Assembly (NCBI RefSeq): GCF_002386445.1
Contig: NZ_DGIR01000023.1
Coordinates: 1-59,086, forward strand
Reading direction: 5' to 3'
DNA length: 59,086 nt
From: Pseudomonas sp. UBA4617
GTDB lineage: Bacteria; Pseudomonadota; Gammaproteobacteria; Pseudomonadales; Pseudomonadaceae
Made by a program: the position numbers and the translations under genes. The notes below the pieces were generated by a model. It had not been told where the DNA came from. It made no database searches and saw only the letters and a list, made by a program, of their open reading frames with translations. Positions 51,329 to 59,086 of this stretch are shown here, one piece after another. The stretch's first letter is position 1, and each line of letters opens with the position of its first letter.

Positions 51329-52735
51329 ATGACCCGGACCTCTTCCCCTCCTGCTGAAGACCAGCACCTGCAGCGCAACCTTACCAACCGGCACATCCAG
51401 CTGATCGCCATCGGCGGCGCAATCGGCACCGGCCTGTTCATGGGCTCGGGCAAGACCATCAGCCTGGCCGGGCCGTCGATCATCTTTGTCTACATGCTGA
51501 TCGGCTTCATGCTGTTCTTCGTCATGCGCGCGATGGGCGAACTGCTGCTGTCGAACCTCAACTACAAGTCGTTCATCGACTTCTCTGCCGACCTGCTGGG
51601 CCCTTGGGCCGGCTATTTCACCGGCTGGACCTACTGGTTCTGCTGGGTGGTCACCGGCATCGCCGACGTGGTCGCCATCGCCGCGTACACCCAGTTCTGG
51701 TTCCCCGAACTGCCACAGTGGATCCCGGCACTAGCCTGCGTGGGCGTGCTGCTCTCGCTCAACCTGGTGACGGTGAAGATGTTCGGTGAACTGGAGTTCT
51801 GGTTCGCCCTGGTCAAGATCGTCGCCATTCTCGGCCTGGTCGCGACCGGCCTGTACATGGTTATCAGCGGCTTCACTTCGCCCAGCGGGCGCACTGCGCA
51901 GCTGGCCAACCTGTGGAACGATGGCGGCATGTTCCCCAACGGCCTGATAGGCTTCTTCGCCGGGTTCCAGATCGCCGTGTTCGCCTTCGTCGGTATCGAA
52001 CTGGTGGGCACCACCGCCGCCGAAGCGAAAAACCCGGAACGCACCCTGCCACGAGCGATCAATTCGATCCCGGTGCGGATCATCATGTTCTACGTACTGG
52101 CCCTGATCGCGATCATGGCCGTGACCCCTTGGCGCGACGTGGTGCCGGGCAAGAGTCCGTTCGTCGAACTGTTCGTGCTGGCCGGCCTGCCGGCCGCTGC
52201 AAGCATCATCAACTTCGTGGTACTGACCTCGGCGGCCTCGTCGGCCAACGGCGGCGTGTTCTCCACCAGCCGCATGCTATATGGCCTGGCGCAGGAGGGT
52301 GATGCACCCGGGGCATTCGAAAAACTGTCGAGCCGCTCGGTGCCGGCCAACGGGCTGTACTTCTCCTGCACCTGCCTGCTGCTGGGTGCGGTGATGATCT
52401 ACCTGGTGCCCAACGTGATCGAGGCATTTACCCTGATCACCACCGTTTCGGCAGTGTTGTTCATGTTCGTCTGGACCTTGATCCTGCTGTCGTACCTGCG
52501 GTACCGCAAGCACCGACCGGCGCTGCACCAGGCGTCGAAATTCAGGATGCCTGGCGGGCGTTTCATGTGCTACGTGTGCCTGGTGTTCTTTGCCTTCATC
52601 CTGGTGTTGCTGAGCCTGGAGGCAGACACGCGCTCAGCATTGCTGGTGACACCGATCTGGTTCGTGCTGCTGGCGGTGACCTACCAGTTCGTGCGCAGCA
52701 AGCGCCATCCGCGCACGGCGGTGCGTAACGGCTGA
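51329..52735 (+). CDS. cycA: D-serine/D-alanine/glycine:proton symporter
   Basis: An amino-acid permease of the APC family, about 468 residues with 12 membrane helices, very close to E. coli CycA by eye (RNLTNRHIQLIAIGGAIGTG, GWTYWFCWVVTGIADVVAI, FAGFQIAVFAFVGIELVGTT). It should import glycine, D-alanine and D-serine. Two ATGs are possible (51320 and 51329); I chose 51329 because GGA lies 9 bases upstream of it and the length fits. The longer frame upstream runs through a REP and is not coding. A GC-rich hairpin follows. Confidence 0.93.
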   Translation: MTRTSSPPAEDQHLQRNLTNRHIQLIAIGGAIGTGLFMGSGKTISLAGPSIIFVYMLIGFMLFFVMRAMGELLLSNLNYKSFIDFSADLLGPWAGYFTGWTYWFCWVVTGIADVVAIAAYTQFWFPELPQWIPALACVGVLLSLNLVTVKMFGELEFWFALVKIVAILGLVATGLYMVISGFTSPSGRTAQLANLWNDGGMFPNGLIGFFAGFQIAVFAFVGIELVGTTAAEAKNPERTLPRAINSIPVRIIMFYVLALIAIMAVTPWRDVVPGKSPFVELFVLAGLPAAASIINFVVLTSAASSANGGVFSTSRMLYGLAQEGDAPGAFEKLSSRSVPANGLYFSCTCLLLGAVMIYLVPNVIEAFTLITTVSAVLFMFVWTLILLSYLRYRKHRPALHQASKFRMPGGRFMCYVCLVFFAFILVLLSLEADTRSALLVTPIWFVLLAVTYQFVRSKRHPRTAVRNG

Positions 52736-52741
52736 AGCCTC

Positions 52742-52760
52742 GGGGCCGCAACGCGGCCCC
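52742..52760 (+). terminator. Hairpin after cycA
   Basis: GGGGCCGC-AAC-GCGGCCCC, a perfect 8-bp stem 6 bases after the cycA stop, of the same design as the one at 7559-7577. Only a poor T-run follows. Confidence 0.6.
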
Positions 52761-52854
52761 AATCCTGTGCACACAGATGCGCTAGGCACCAAGCTGGATC
52801 CAACCCACGCCCCAACACCTCGCAAAACCCCTCTGATACGGGACTTGAGCCACC

Positions 52855-52870
52855 AGGCACACCCCTTGCA
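52855..52870 (+). promoter_or_regulatory. Sigma-54 promoter of the urt operon
   Basis: AGGCAC-ACCCC-TTGCA matches the sigma-54 consensus TGGCAC-N5-TTGCA with one mismatch and keeps the essential GG and GC with exactly 10 bases between them. It lies 51 bases before the urtA ATG. A partial NtrC-like site, GCACCAAGCTGGATC, occurs about 65 bases upstream (52786-52800). Nitrogen-limitation control by NtrC is inferred. Confidence 0.75.
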
Positions 52871-52921
52871 ACACCCCCTCCGCTTGCCCAACACCCTAAA
52901 AAAACACAGCGGAGAGAGCAC

Positions 52922-54187
52922 ATGAAGCGTCGCAGTCTGATCAAGGCCTTTACCCTCAGCGCATCGATCGCCGCGATGGGCCTGAGCTGGAGTATCCAGG
53001 CCGCCGAGACCATCAAGGTCGGCATCCTGCATTCGCTGTCCGGGACCATGGCAATTTCCGAGACCTCGCTCAAGGACATGGCGCTGATGACCATCGACGA
53101 GATCAACGCCAAGGGGGGTGTTAATGGCAAGCTGCTCGAACCGGTGGTGGTCGACCCCGCCTCCAACTGGCCGCTGTTCGCTGAAAAAAGCCGCCAGCTG
53201 CTGACCCAGGACAAGGTCGCGGTGGTGTTCGGTTGCTGGACCTCGGTGTCGCGCAAATCTGTGCTGCCAGTGTTCGAAGAGCTCAACGGCCTGCTGTTCT
53301 ACCCGGTGCAGTACGAAGGCGAAGAGATGTCGCCGAACGTGTTCTACACCGGCGCCGCGCCCAACCAGCAGGCCATCCCGGCCGTCGAGTACCTGATGAG
53401 CGAAGACGGCGGCACCGCCAGGCGCTTCTTCCTGCTGGGCACCGACTACGTCTACCCGCGCACCACCAACAAGATCCTGCGCGCCTTCCTGCACAGCAAG
53501 GGCGTGGCCGACAAGGACATCGAAGAGGTGTACACGCCGTTCGGTCACAGCGATTACCAGACCATCGTCGCCAACATCAAGAAATTCTCCGCCGGGGGCA
53601 AGACTGCGGTCATATCCACGGTCAACGGCGATTCCAATGTGCCCTTCTACAAGGAGCTGGCCAACCAGGGCCTGAAAGCCACCGACGTGCCGGTGGTGGC
53701 GTTCTCGGTCGGCGAAGAAGAGCTGCGCGGCATCGACACCAAGCCGCTGGTCGGCCACCTGGCGGCGTGGAACTACTTCGAGTCGGTGGAAAACCCGGTC
53801 AACCAGAAGTTCGTCGCCGACTGGAAGGCCTACGCCAAGGCCAAGGGCCTCCCGGGCGCCGACAAGGCGGTGACCAACGATCCGATGGAAGCCACCTACG
53901 TGGGTATCCATATGTGGGCCCAGGCCGCCGAGAAGGCCAAGTCCACCGACGTCGACAAGGTGCGCGAGGCTCTGGCCGGGCAGACCTTCAAGGCGCCGTC
54001 GGGCTTCACCCTGACCATGGACAAGACCAACCATCACCTGCACAAGCCGGTGATGATCGGCGAGATCCAGGATGACGGGCAGTTCAGTGTGGTATGGGAA
54101 ACCGAGCAGCCATTGCGGGCGCAGCCTTGGAGCCCGTTCATTCCGGGCAACGACAAGCGCCCGGACTATGCCGTGAAAGGTAACTGA
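52922..54187 (+). CDS. urtA: Urea ABC transporter, substrate-binding protein
   Basis: UrtA is the periplasmic urea binder of the high-affinity urea importer. The 421-residue protein has a signal peptide that starts KRRSLIKAF, resembling a twin-arginine signal, and ends near IQAA-ET; Tat or Sec export is not settled. The mature part is a Peripla_BP family-4 fold (IKVGILHSLSGTMAISETSL, LFYPVQYEGEEMSPNVFYTG). GGAGAG stands 5 bases before the ATG. First gene of urtABCDE, behind a sigma-54 promoter and followed by a REP pair. Confidence 0.96.
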   Translation: MKRRSLIKAFTLSASIAAMGLSWSIQAAETIKVGILHSLSGTMAISETSLKDMALMTIDEINAKGGVNGKLLEPVVVDPASNWPLFAEKSRQLLTQDKVAVVFGCWTSVSRKSVLPVFEELNGLLFYPVQYEGEEMSPNVFYTGAAPNQQAIPAVEYLMSEDGGTARRFFLLGTDYVYPRTTNKILRAFLHSKGVADKDIEEVYTPFGHSDYQTIVANIKKFSAGGKTAVISTVNGDSNVPFYKELANQGLKATDVPVVAFSVGEEELRGIDTKPLVGHLAAWNYFESVENPVNQKFVADWKAYAKAKGLPGADKAVTNDPMEATYVGIHMWAQAAEKAKSTDVDKVREALAGQTFKAPSGFTLTMDKTNHHLHKPVMIGEIQDDGQFSVVWETEQPLRAQPWSPFIPGNDKRPDYAVKGN

Positions 54188-54214
54188 GTGCACCGGGGCT
54201 GCTGTTCAGCCCTG

Positions 54215-54275
54215 TCGCGGATGTATCCGCTCCTACCGTTCAGCGCCGCCCGAGTAGGAGCGGATTCATCCGCGA
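54215..54275. repeat. Inverted REP pair between urtA and urtB
   Basis: TCGCGGATGTATCCGCTCCTAC (54215-54236) and GTAGGAGCGGATTCATCCGCGA (54254-54275) are reverse complements apart from one central difference, with a 17-base spacer. The transcript would fold into a long hairpin between the binding-protein gene and the permease genes, a place where such elements often raise the ratio of binding protein to permease. Confidence 0.85.
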
Positions 54276-54307
54276 TGAATCCACCGCCGAATTCCAGGAT
54301 TGTTCGC

Positions 54308-55795
54308 ATGCTCAGACTGCTGCTCTCCCTCCTGCTCGTGCTGCCTCTGGCAACCCACGCCAGCGAGGGCGAATTCTTCCTCAGCGCCAAGCCCGCCGAG
54401 CAGGCCCAACTGCTCGAAACCTGGGCGGCGCAGCCGGATGCCGCGCGCCTGCCGCTGCTACAGAACCTGCGTCAAGGCCGCATAGGCCCTGACGACACCC
54501 GCAAGGTCCGCTTGAACAACCGTCTGCGCGGCCTGATCGACAACGCCCTGGCCAGCCACCAGTTGCTCAGCGATGACAGCGCCACGCGCCTGGCTGCCGC
54601 CCAACAGTTGCAAAAGAGCGCAAAGCCAGCACAAATGGCCTTCCTCGACCGACGCTTCGCCACTGAGACGGACCCCGCCGTGCACGCAGCCCTCGGCCTG
54701 GCGCTGGCCAACCTGCAACTCGGCGCCAGCGAGCCGGCCGTACGCCTGGCTGCCGTGCGCCTGCTCGGCGAAACCGGCGACCCACTGGCGCGCACCCGCC
54801 TCGAAGCCCTGTTGCAACCGGGCGCGGAAACCGACCCGGGCGTGCGCACCGCCGCTGAAACCAGCCTGGCCCAGGTGCAGCGCAAGCTGTTGGTCGGCGA
54901 ACTGCTCGGCCAGGCGTTCAGCGGCCTGTCGCTGGGGTCGATCCTGCTGCTGGCGGCCCTGGGCCTGGCCATCACCTTCGGCTTGCTCGGGGTGATCAAC
55001 ATGGCCCACGGCGAGATGCTGATGCTCGGCGCGTACAGCACCTACATGGTACAGGTACTGCTGCAGCGCTACGCCCCGGGCGCCGTCGAGTTCTACCCGC
55101 TGCTCGCCTTGCCGGTGGCCTTCGTCGTCAGCGCCGGGGTCGGCATGGCGCTGGAGCGCACGGTGATTCGCCATCTCTACGGCCGTCCCCTGGAAACCCT
55201 GCTGGCGACGTGGGGCATCAGCCTGATCCTGATCCAGGCCATTCGCCTGCTGTTCGGCGCGCAGAACGTCGAAGTGAGCAATCCGGCCTGGCTGTCGGGA
55301 GGCATCCAGCTGCTGCCCAACCTGGTGCTGCCGTACAACCGCCTGGTGATCATCGGCTTCGCCATCGCCGTGGTGCTGCTCACCTGGCTGCTGCTCAACC
55401 GCACGCGGCTGGGCCTGAACGTGCGTGCGGTCACCCAGAACCGCAACATGGCAGCCTGCTGCGGGGTGTCCACCGGGCGCGTCGACATGCTCGCCTTCGG
55501 CCTCGGCTCGGGCATCGCCGGGCTGGGCGGCGTAGCCCTGAGCCAGGTCGGCAACGTCGGCCCCGACCTGGGCCAGAGCTACATCATCGACTCGTTCCTG
55601 GTGGTGGTGCTCGGCGGTGTCGGCCAGCTGGCCGGCAGCCTGTGGGCAGCGTTCGGCCTTGGCATCGCCAACAAACTGCTGGAGCCGCAGATCGGCGCCG
55701 TGCTCGGCAAGATCCTCATCCTTGCGCTGATCATTCTGTTCATCCAGAAGCGCCCGCAAGGCCTGTTTGCCCTCAAGGGACGGGTAATCGACTGA
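54308..55795 (+). CDS. urtB: Urea ABC transporter permease UrtB
   Basis: A 495-residue permease of the LivH type. A signal-like segment (about 1-18) and a helical, HEAT-like periplasmic region (about 20-195, with ALGLALANLQLGASEP and LGETGDPLARTRLEAL) precede the membrane domain (about 200-490), which shows GLLGVINMAHGEMLMLGAY and the EAA-like loop AVTQNRNMAACCGVSTGRVD. The long N-terminal region is normal for UrtB. The start MLRLLLSLLL at 54308 is preferred to the open frame running back through the REP pair. Confidence 0.94.
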   Translation: MLRLLLSLLLVLPLATHASEGEFFLSAKPAEQAQLLETWAAQPDAARLPLLQNLRQGRIGPDDTRKVRLNNRLRGLIDNALASHQLLSDDSATRLAAAQQLQKSAKPAQMAFLDRRFATETDPAVHAALGLALANLQLGASEPAVRLAAVRLLGETGDPLARTRLEALLQPGAETDPGVRTAAETSLAQVQRKLLVGELLGQAFSGLSLGSILLLAALGLAITFGLLGVINMAHGEMLMLGAYSTYMVQVLLQRYAPGAVEFYPLLALPVAFVVSAGVGMALERTVIRHLYGRPLETLLATWGISLILIQAIRLLFGAQNVEVSNPAWLSGGIQLLPNLVLPYNRLVIIGFAIAVVLLTWLLLNRTRLGLNVRAVTQNRNMAACCGVSTGRVDMLAFGLGSGIAGLGGVALSQVGNVGPDLGQSYIIDSFLVVVLGGVGQLAGSLWAAFGLGIANKLLEPQIGAVLGKILILALIILFIQKRPQGLFALKGRVID

Positions 55796-56874
55796 TGAAC
55801 CAGCCACTGCTTGTCACTGCTACGCAAAAGGCCGGGCCGCGCCTGTCGCTGGCCATCGGAACGCTCGTCGTCCTGCTGCTGGTGGCCTTGCCACTGCTGT
55901 CGCTGTTGCCAGTGGGACATGCCCTGCAGGTGTCGGCCTATACCCTGACCCTGGTCGGCAAGATCCTTTGTTATGCCATCGTGGCCCTGGCGCTGGACCT
56001 GGTCTGGGGCTATGCCGGGCTGCTGTCGCTGGGCCATGGCCTGTTCTTCGCCCTCGGCGGCTACGCCATGGGCATGTACCTGATGCGCCAGGCCGCCGGT
56101 GACGGGCTGCCGGGCTTCATGACTTTTCTTTCGTGGAGCGAACTGCCCTGGTACTGGGTTGGCACCGAGCATTTCGCCTGGGCCCTGTGCCTGGTGGTGC
56201 TGGCGCCCGGACTGCTGGCACTGGTATTCGGCTGGTTCGCCTTCCGCTCACGGATCAAGGGTGTGTATTTCTCGATCATGACCCAGGCCCTGACCTTCGC
56301 CGGCATGCTGCTGTTCTTCCGCAACGAGACCGGCTTCGGCGGCAACAACGGCTTTACCAGCTTTCGCACCATCCTCGGCTTCGACATCGCCGCCCAGGGC
56401 ACCCGGGCTGTACTGTTCCTGCTCACCGTCGGCCTGTTGTTGGCCAGCCTGTACCTGTGCTGGAGCCTGACCCGCAGCAAGTTCGGCCGCCTGCTCACCG
56501 CGGTGCGCGATGCCGAGAACCGCCTGATGTTCTGCGGCTACGACCCACGCGGATTCAAGCTGCTGGTGTGGGTGCTCAGTGCCGTACTGTGCGGCCTGGC
56601 CGGTGCGCTGTATGTGCCGCAGGTGGGCATCATCAACCCTGGGGAAATGTCGCCGACCAACTCCATCGAGGCCGCCGTGTGGGTGGCCCTTGGTGGTCGC
56701 GGCACGCTGCTCGGCCCGCTGCTTGGCGCCGGCCTGGTCAATGGCATGAAAAGCTGGTTCACCGTGGCCTTCCCGGAGTTCTGGCTGTTCTTCCTCGGCG
56801 CGCTGTTCATCCTCGTCACCCTGTACCTTCCCCAGGGTGTGGTGGGCCTGCTGAAGAAAAGGAGCCAACCATGA
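55795..56874 (+). CDS. urtC: Urea ABC transporter permease UrtC
   Basis: A 359-residue LivM-type permease with about nine membrane helices and the loop LLTAVRDAENRLMFCGYDPR. Motifs include LDLVWGYAGLLSLGHGLFFALGGY. Its ATG shares one base with the urtB stop (TGATG). The longer overlapping frame inside urtB is a shadow. Confidence 0.94.
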   Translation: MNQPLLVTATQKAGPRLSLAIGTLVVLLLVALPLLSLLPVGHALQVSAYTLTLVGKILCYAIVALALDLVWGYAGLLSLGHGLFFALGGYAMGMYLMRQAAGDGLPGFMTFLSWSELPWYWVGTEHFAWALCLVVLAPGLLALVFGWFAFRSRIKGVYFSIMTQALTFAGMLLFFRNETGFGGNNGFTSFRTILGFDIAAQGTRAVLFLLTVGLLLASLYLCWSLTRSKFGRLLTAVRDAENRLMFCGYDPRGFKLLVWVLSAVLCGLAGALYVPQVGIINPGEMSPTNSIEAAVWVALGGRGTLLGPLLGAGLVNGMKSWFTVAFPEFWLFFLGALFILVTLYLPQGVVGLLKKRSQP

Positions 56875-57728
56875 GAGGCGTGCCGCCGGTACATCCCGAA
56901 TTCATGCTCGAGCCGGTCTTCGACGCACTCGGCGCCGGCCGCGAGGCCATCGGCCTTGGCAGCCGCCGCAAGGCCGGCCTGGATACCCGCCACGGCACGG
57001 TGCTGAGCCTTGAGGACATCAGCGTCAGCTTCGATGGCTTCAAGGCGCTGAACGCCCTGAACCTGTACATCGGCGTGGGCGAACTGCGCTGCATCATCGG
57101 CCCCAACGGTGCCGGCAAGACCACGATGATGGACGTGATCACCGGCAAGACCCGTCCCGACAGCGGCAATGCCTGGTTTGGCGACACCCTCGACCTGACC
57201 CGCATGAGCGAATACCAGATCGCCCAGGCCGGCATCGGCCGCAAGTTCCAGAAGCCAACAGTGTTCGAGGCGCTGACGGTGTTCGAGAACCTCGAGTTGG
57301 CGCTGAAGACCGACAAGTCGGTGTGGGCCAGCCTGACGGCGCGGCTCGGTGCTGAACAACGCCAGCGTATCGAGGAGGTGCTGGCCACCTTGCGCCTGCT
57401 GCCGTTGGCCCAGCGCCAGGCGGGCCTGCTGTCGCATGGGCAAAAGCAGTTCCTTGAGATCGGCATGCTGCTGGTGCAGGAGCCGCAACTGCTGTTGCTG
57501 GACGAGCCGGTAGCCGGCATGACCGATGCCGAAACCGAGTTTACCGCCGAGCTGTTCAAGGGCCTGGCCGGCAAGCACTCGCTGATGGTGGTGGAGCACG
57601 ACATGGGTTTTGTCGGCAGCATTGCCGACCATGTAACCGTGCTGCACCAAGGCAGTGTGCTGGCAGAAGGGTCGCTGGCGCAGGTGCAGGCGGATCAGCG
57701 GGTGGTCGAGGTGTATCTGGGCCGCTAG
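56871..57728 (+). CDS. urtD: Urea ABC transporter ATPase UrtD
   Basis: A 285-residue LivG-type ATPase: Walker A GPNGAGKTT, signature LSHGQKQFLEIG, Walker B LLLLDEPVAGM, then VEHDM. About 45 residues precede the ATPase domain, a usual extension in UrtD. AAAAGGAG precedes the ATG, which overlaps the urtC stop by four bases. Confidence 0.95.
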   Translation: MRGVPPVHPEFMLEPVFDALGAGREAIGLGSRRKAGLDTRHGTVLSLEDISVSFDGFKALNALNLYIGVGELRCIIGPNGAGKTTMMDVITGKTRPDSGNAWFGDTLDLTRMSEYQIAQAGIGRKFQKPTVFEALTVFENLELALKTDKSVWASLTARLGAEQRQRIEEVLATLRLLPLAQRQAGLLSHGQKQFLEIGMLLVQEPQLLLLDEPVAGMTDAETEFTAELFKGLAGKHSLMVVEHDMGFVGSIADHVTVLHQGSVLAEGSLAQVQADQRVVEVYLGR

Positions 57729-57792
57729 ACATTGCTGCCGGTAGCCACGAAAAGCCCGGCACAGGCAAAACGCAGATTTCCGAGGAACCCAC

Positions 57793-58491
57793 ATGCTGAA
57801 AATCGACACCCTGCACCAGTACTACGGCGGTAGCCACATCCTGCGCGGCCTGTCGTTCGAAGCCAGGGTCGGCGAAGTCACCTGCCTGCTGGGCCGCAAC
57901 GGCGTGGGCAAGACCACCCTGCTGCGGTGCCTGATGGGCCTGGTGCCCGCGCGCGACGGCAGCATCGAATGGGAAGGCAAGCCGATCAGCGCGCTCAAGC
58001 CCCAGCAGCGTGTCCACGCCGGCATCGCCTATGTACCCCAGGGCCGCGAAATCTTCCCGCGTTTGAGCGTCGAGGAAAACCTGCTGATGGGCCTGTCACG
58101 CTTCCCTGCCCGTGAAGCCCGCGAAGTGCCGGCGTTCATCTACGAGTTGTTCCCGGTACTCGAGCAGATGAAGCAACGCCGTGGCGGCGACCTGTCCGGC
58201 GGCCAGCAGCAACAGCTGGCCATCGGCCGAGCCTTGGCCAGCCGCCCGCGCCTGCTGATCCTCGACGAGCCGACTGAAGGCATCCAGCCCTCGGTGATCA
58301 AGGAAATCGGCGCGGTCATCCGCCGCCTGGCCGAACGTGGCGACATGGCCATCCTGCTGGTGGAGCAATTCTATGACTTCGCCGAAGCGCTGGCCGACCA
58401 GTACCTGGTGATGGCCCGTGGCGAGATCATCCAGCGCGGCCGTGGCGAAAACATGCAGGCGGAAGGTGTGCGCGGGCTGGTAACCATTTAA
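57793..58491 (+). CDS. urtE: Urea ABC transporter ATPase UrtE
   Basis: A 232-residue LivF-type ATPase: Walker A GRNGVGKTT, signature LSGGQQQQLAIGRALA, Walker B LLILDEPTEGIQPS and switch His region replaced by LVEQFYDF, as is common in the LivF branch. It pairs with UrtD. It starts 64 bases after urtD with GAGGAA upstream and ends the importer genes. Confidence 0.95.
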   Translation: MLKIDTLHQYYGGSHILRGLSFEARVGEVTCLLGRNGVGKTTLLRCLMGLVPARDGSIEWEGKPISALKPQQRVHAGIAYVPQGREIFPRLSVEENLLMGLSRFPAREAREVPAFIYELFPVLEQMKQRRGGDLSGGQQQQLAIGRALASRPRLLILDEPTEGIQPSVIKEIGAVIRRLAERGDMAILLVEQFYDFAEALADQYLVMARGEIIQRGRGENMQAEGVRGLVTI

Positions 58492-58522
58492 CCTGCACCC
58501 AACGAACCTGCGAGACGCTGCC

Positions 58523-59038
58523 ATGACTCACCAAATCCGCGATGCCCTGTCTGCCGACGTGCCAGGCATCCTCGCCATCTACAACGACGCGGTGCGCAAC
58601 ACCACGGCGATCTGGAACGAAACCCCGGTGGACCTGGGCAACCGCCAGGCCTGGTTCGAATCACGGGCGCAGCAGGGTTATCCGATCCTGGTGGCGGTGG
58701 ATGACAGCGGCGTGCTCGGCTATGCCTCGTTTGGCGACTGGCGACCGTTCGAGGGCTTTCGCCATACCGTGGAACACTCGGTGTACATCCGTGGCGACCA
58801 GCGTGGCAAGGGACTGGGGCCGGTGTTGATGGCGGCATTGATCGAGCGTGCGCGTGACTGCGGCAAGCATGTGATGGTGGCCGCCATCGAGAGTGGCAAT
58901 GCGGCATCGGTGCGCATTCATGAGCGCCTGGGCTTCGTGGTGACCGGCCAGATGCCGCAGGTGGGGGTGAAGTTCGGCCGCTGGCTGGACCTGACCTTCA
59001 TGCAGCTGGTGCTGAACCCGGGCGCAAGTCCAAGCTGA
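58523..59038 (+). CDS. GNAT N-acetyltransferase, phosphinothricin/methionine-sulfoximine type
   Basis: A 171-residue GNAT protein close to the Pat/MddA group, which acetylates L-methionine sulfoximine and related compounds with acetyl-CoA and so protects glutamine synthetase. Family landmarks: YNDAVRNTTAIWNETPVDL, HTVEHSVYIRGDQRGKGLGPVLM (acetyl-CoA loop RGKGLG) and ESGNAASVRIHERLGFV. P. aeruginosa has such a gene among its urease genes, so its place directly after the urea importer (31 bases after urtE) fits known linkage. Substrate is inferred. Confidence 0.88.
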   Translation: MTHQIRDALSADVPGILAIYNDAVRNTTAIWNETPVDLGNRQAWFESRAQQGYPILVAVDDSGVLGYASFGDWRPFEGFRHTVEHSVYIRGDQRGKGLGPVLMAALIERARDCGKHVMVAAIESGNAASVRIHERLGFVVTGQMPQVGVKFGRWLDLTFMQLVLNPGASPS

Positions 59039-59048
59039 AATGCAACCC

Positions 59049-59073
59049 CTGTGGGAGCGGGTTTACCCGCGAA
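59049..59073. repeat. REP element at the window end
   Basis: CTGTGGGAGCGGGTTTACCCGCGAA matches the P. putida-type REP consensus, 11 bases after the acetyltransferase stop. The mate, if present, lies beyond the window. Confidence 0.85.
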
Positions 59074-59086
59074 GCAGGCGACGCGG

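Overview
The window reads as a stretch of core chromosome from a Pseudomonas, most likely of the P. putida group. This is inferred from high GC content, from gene order that matches what is known for pseudomonads (leuS-lptE-holA; lipAB with dacA-rlpA-mltB-rodA-mrdA-rlmH-rsfS-nadD-proA; dusB-fis-purH-purD-retS), and from repeated short palindromes of the kind GTGGGAGCGGG(T/C)TTxCCCGCGAA, typical REP sequences of that group. Genes fill nearly all of it: no gap exceeds about 250 bases. I saw no rRNA, tRNA, insertion sequence, prophage or CRISPR array.

Layout. 1-7.6 kb: a DUF218 envelope protein and a small unknown protein (minus strand), then leuS, lptE, holA, a 54-codon arfA and a lytic transglycosylase lipoprotein (plus). 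7.6-20 kb: a long minus-strand block for cell-wall recycling (ldcA), lipoate synthesis (ybeD-lipB-lipA), and wall elongation and maintenance (proA-nadD-rsfS-rlmH-mrdA-rodA-mltB-rlpA-dacA). 20.2-24.6 kb: mpg, a DedA-PAP2 fusion, an lrgA-lrgB-LON-domain operon and a MaoC dehydratase. 24.7-34.6 kb: prmA, a zinc-ribbon/DUF3426 membrane protein, dusB-fis, purH, purD and retS, the hybrid sensor that acts on the Gac/Rsm switch in P. aeruginosa. 34.7-37 kb: marC, then two unknown minus-strand genes of visibly lower GC. 37-44.5 kb: cobalamin corrin-ring genes, cobG-cobH-cobI-cobJ leftward and cobL-cbiD-cobK rightward. 44.7-46 kb: nfeD and a slipin. 46.2-51.1 kb: an apparent copper-handling cluster (DUF2946, PCu(A)C chaperone, a second Met/His-rich small protein, an OprC-like TonB receptor, a PepSY membrane protein). 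51.3-59 kb: cycA, the urea ABC transporter urtABCDE behind a near-perfect sigma-54 promoter, and a GNAT acetyltransferase.

Genes in these blocks are tightly coupled: many neighbours overlap by 1, 4 or 8 bases (ybeD/lipB, mrdA/rodA, mltB/rlpA, lrgA/lrgB, dusB/fis, the cob genes, urtB/urtC, urtC/urtD), which suggests translational coupling. The most novel content is the two-gene unit at 35.5-36.9 kb. By eye its products look like diverged copies of one unknown protein family, and they sit as an island in otherwise conserved chromosome. Other points of interest are arfA with an intrinsic terminator inside its own reading frame, a CbiG-CobJ fusion beside CbiD and CobG, the DedA-PAP2 fusion, the degenerate ATP-binding site of RetS, and the nitrogen-type promoter plus intercistronic REP pair in the urt operon.
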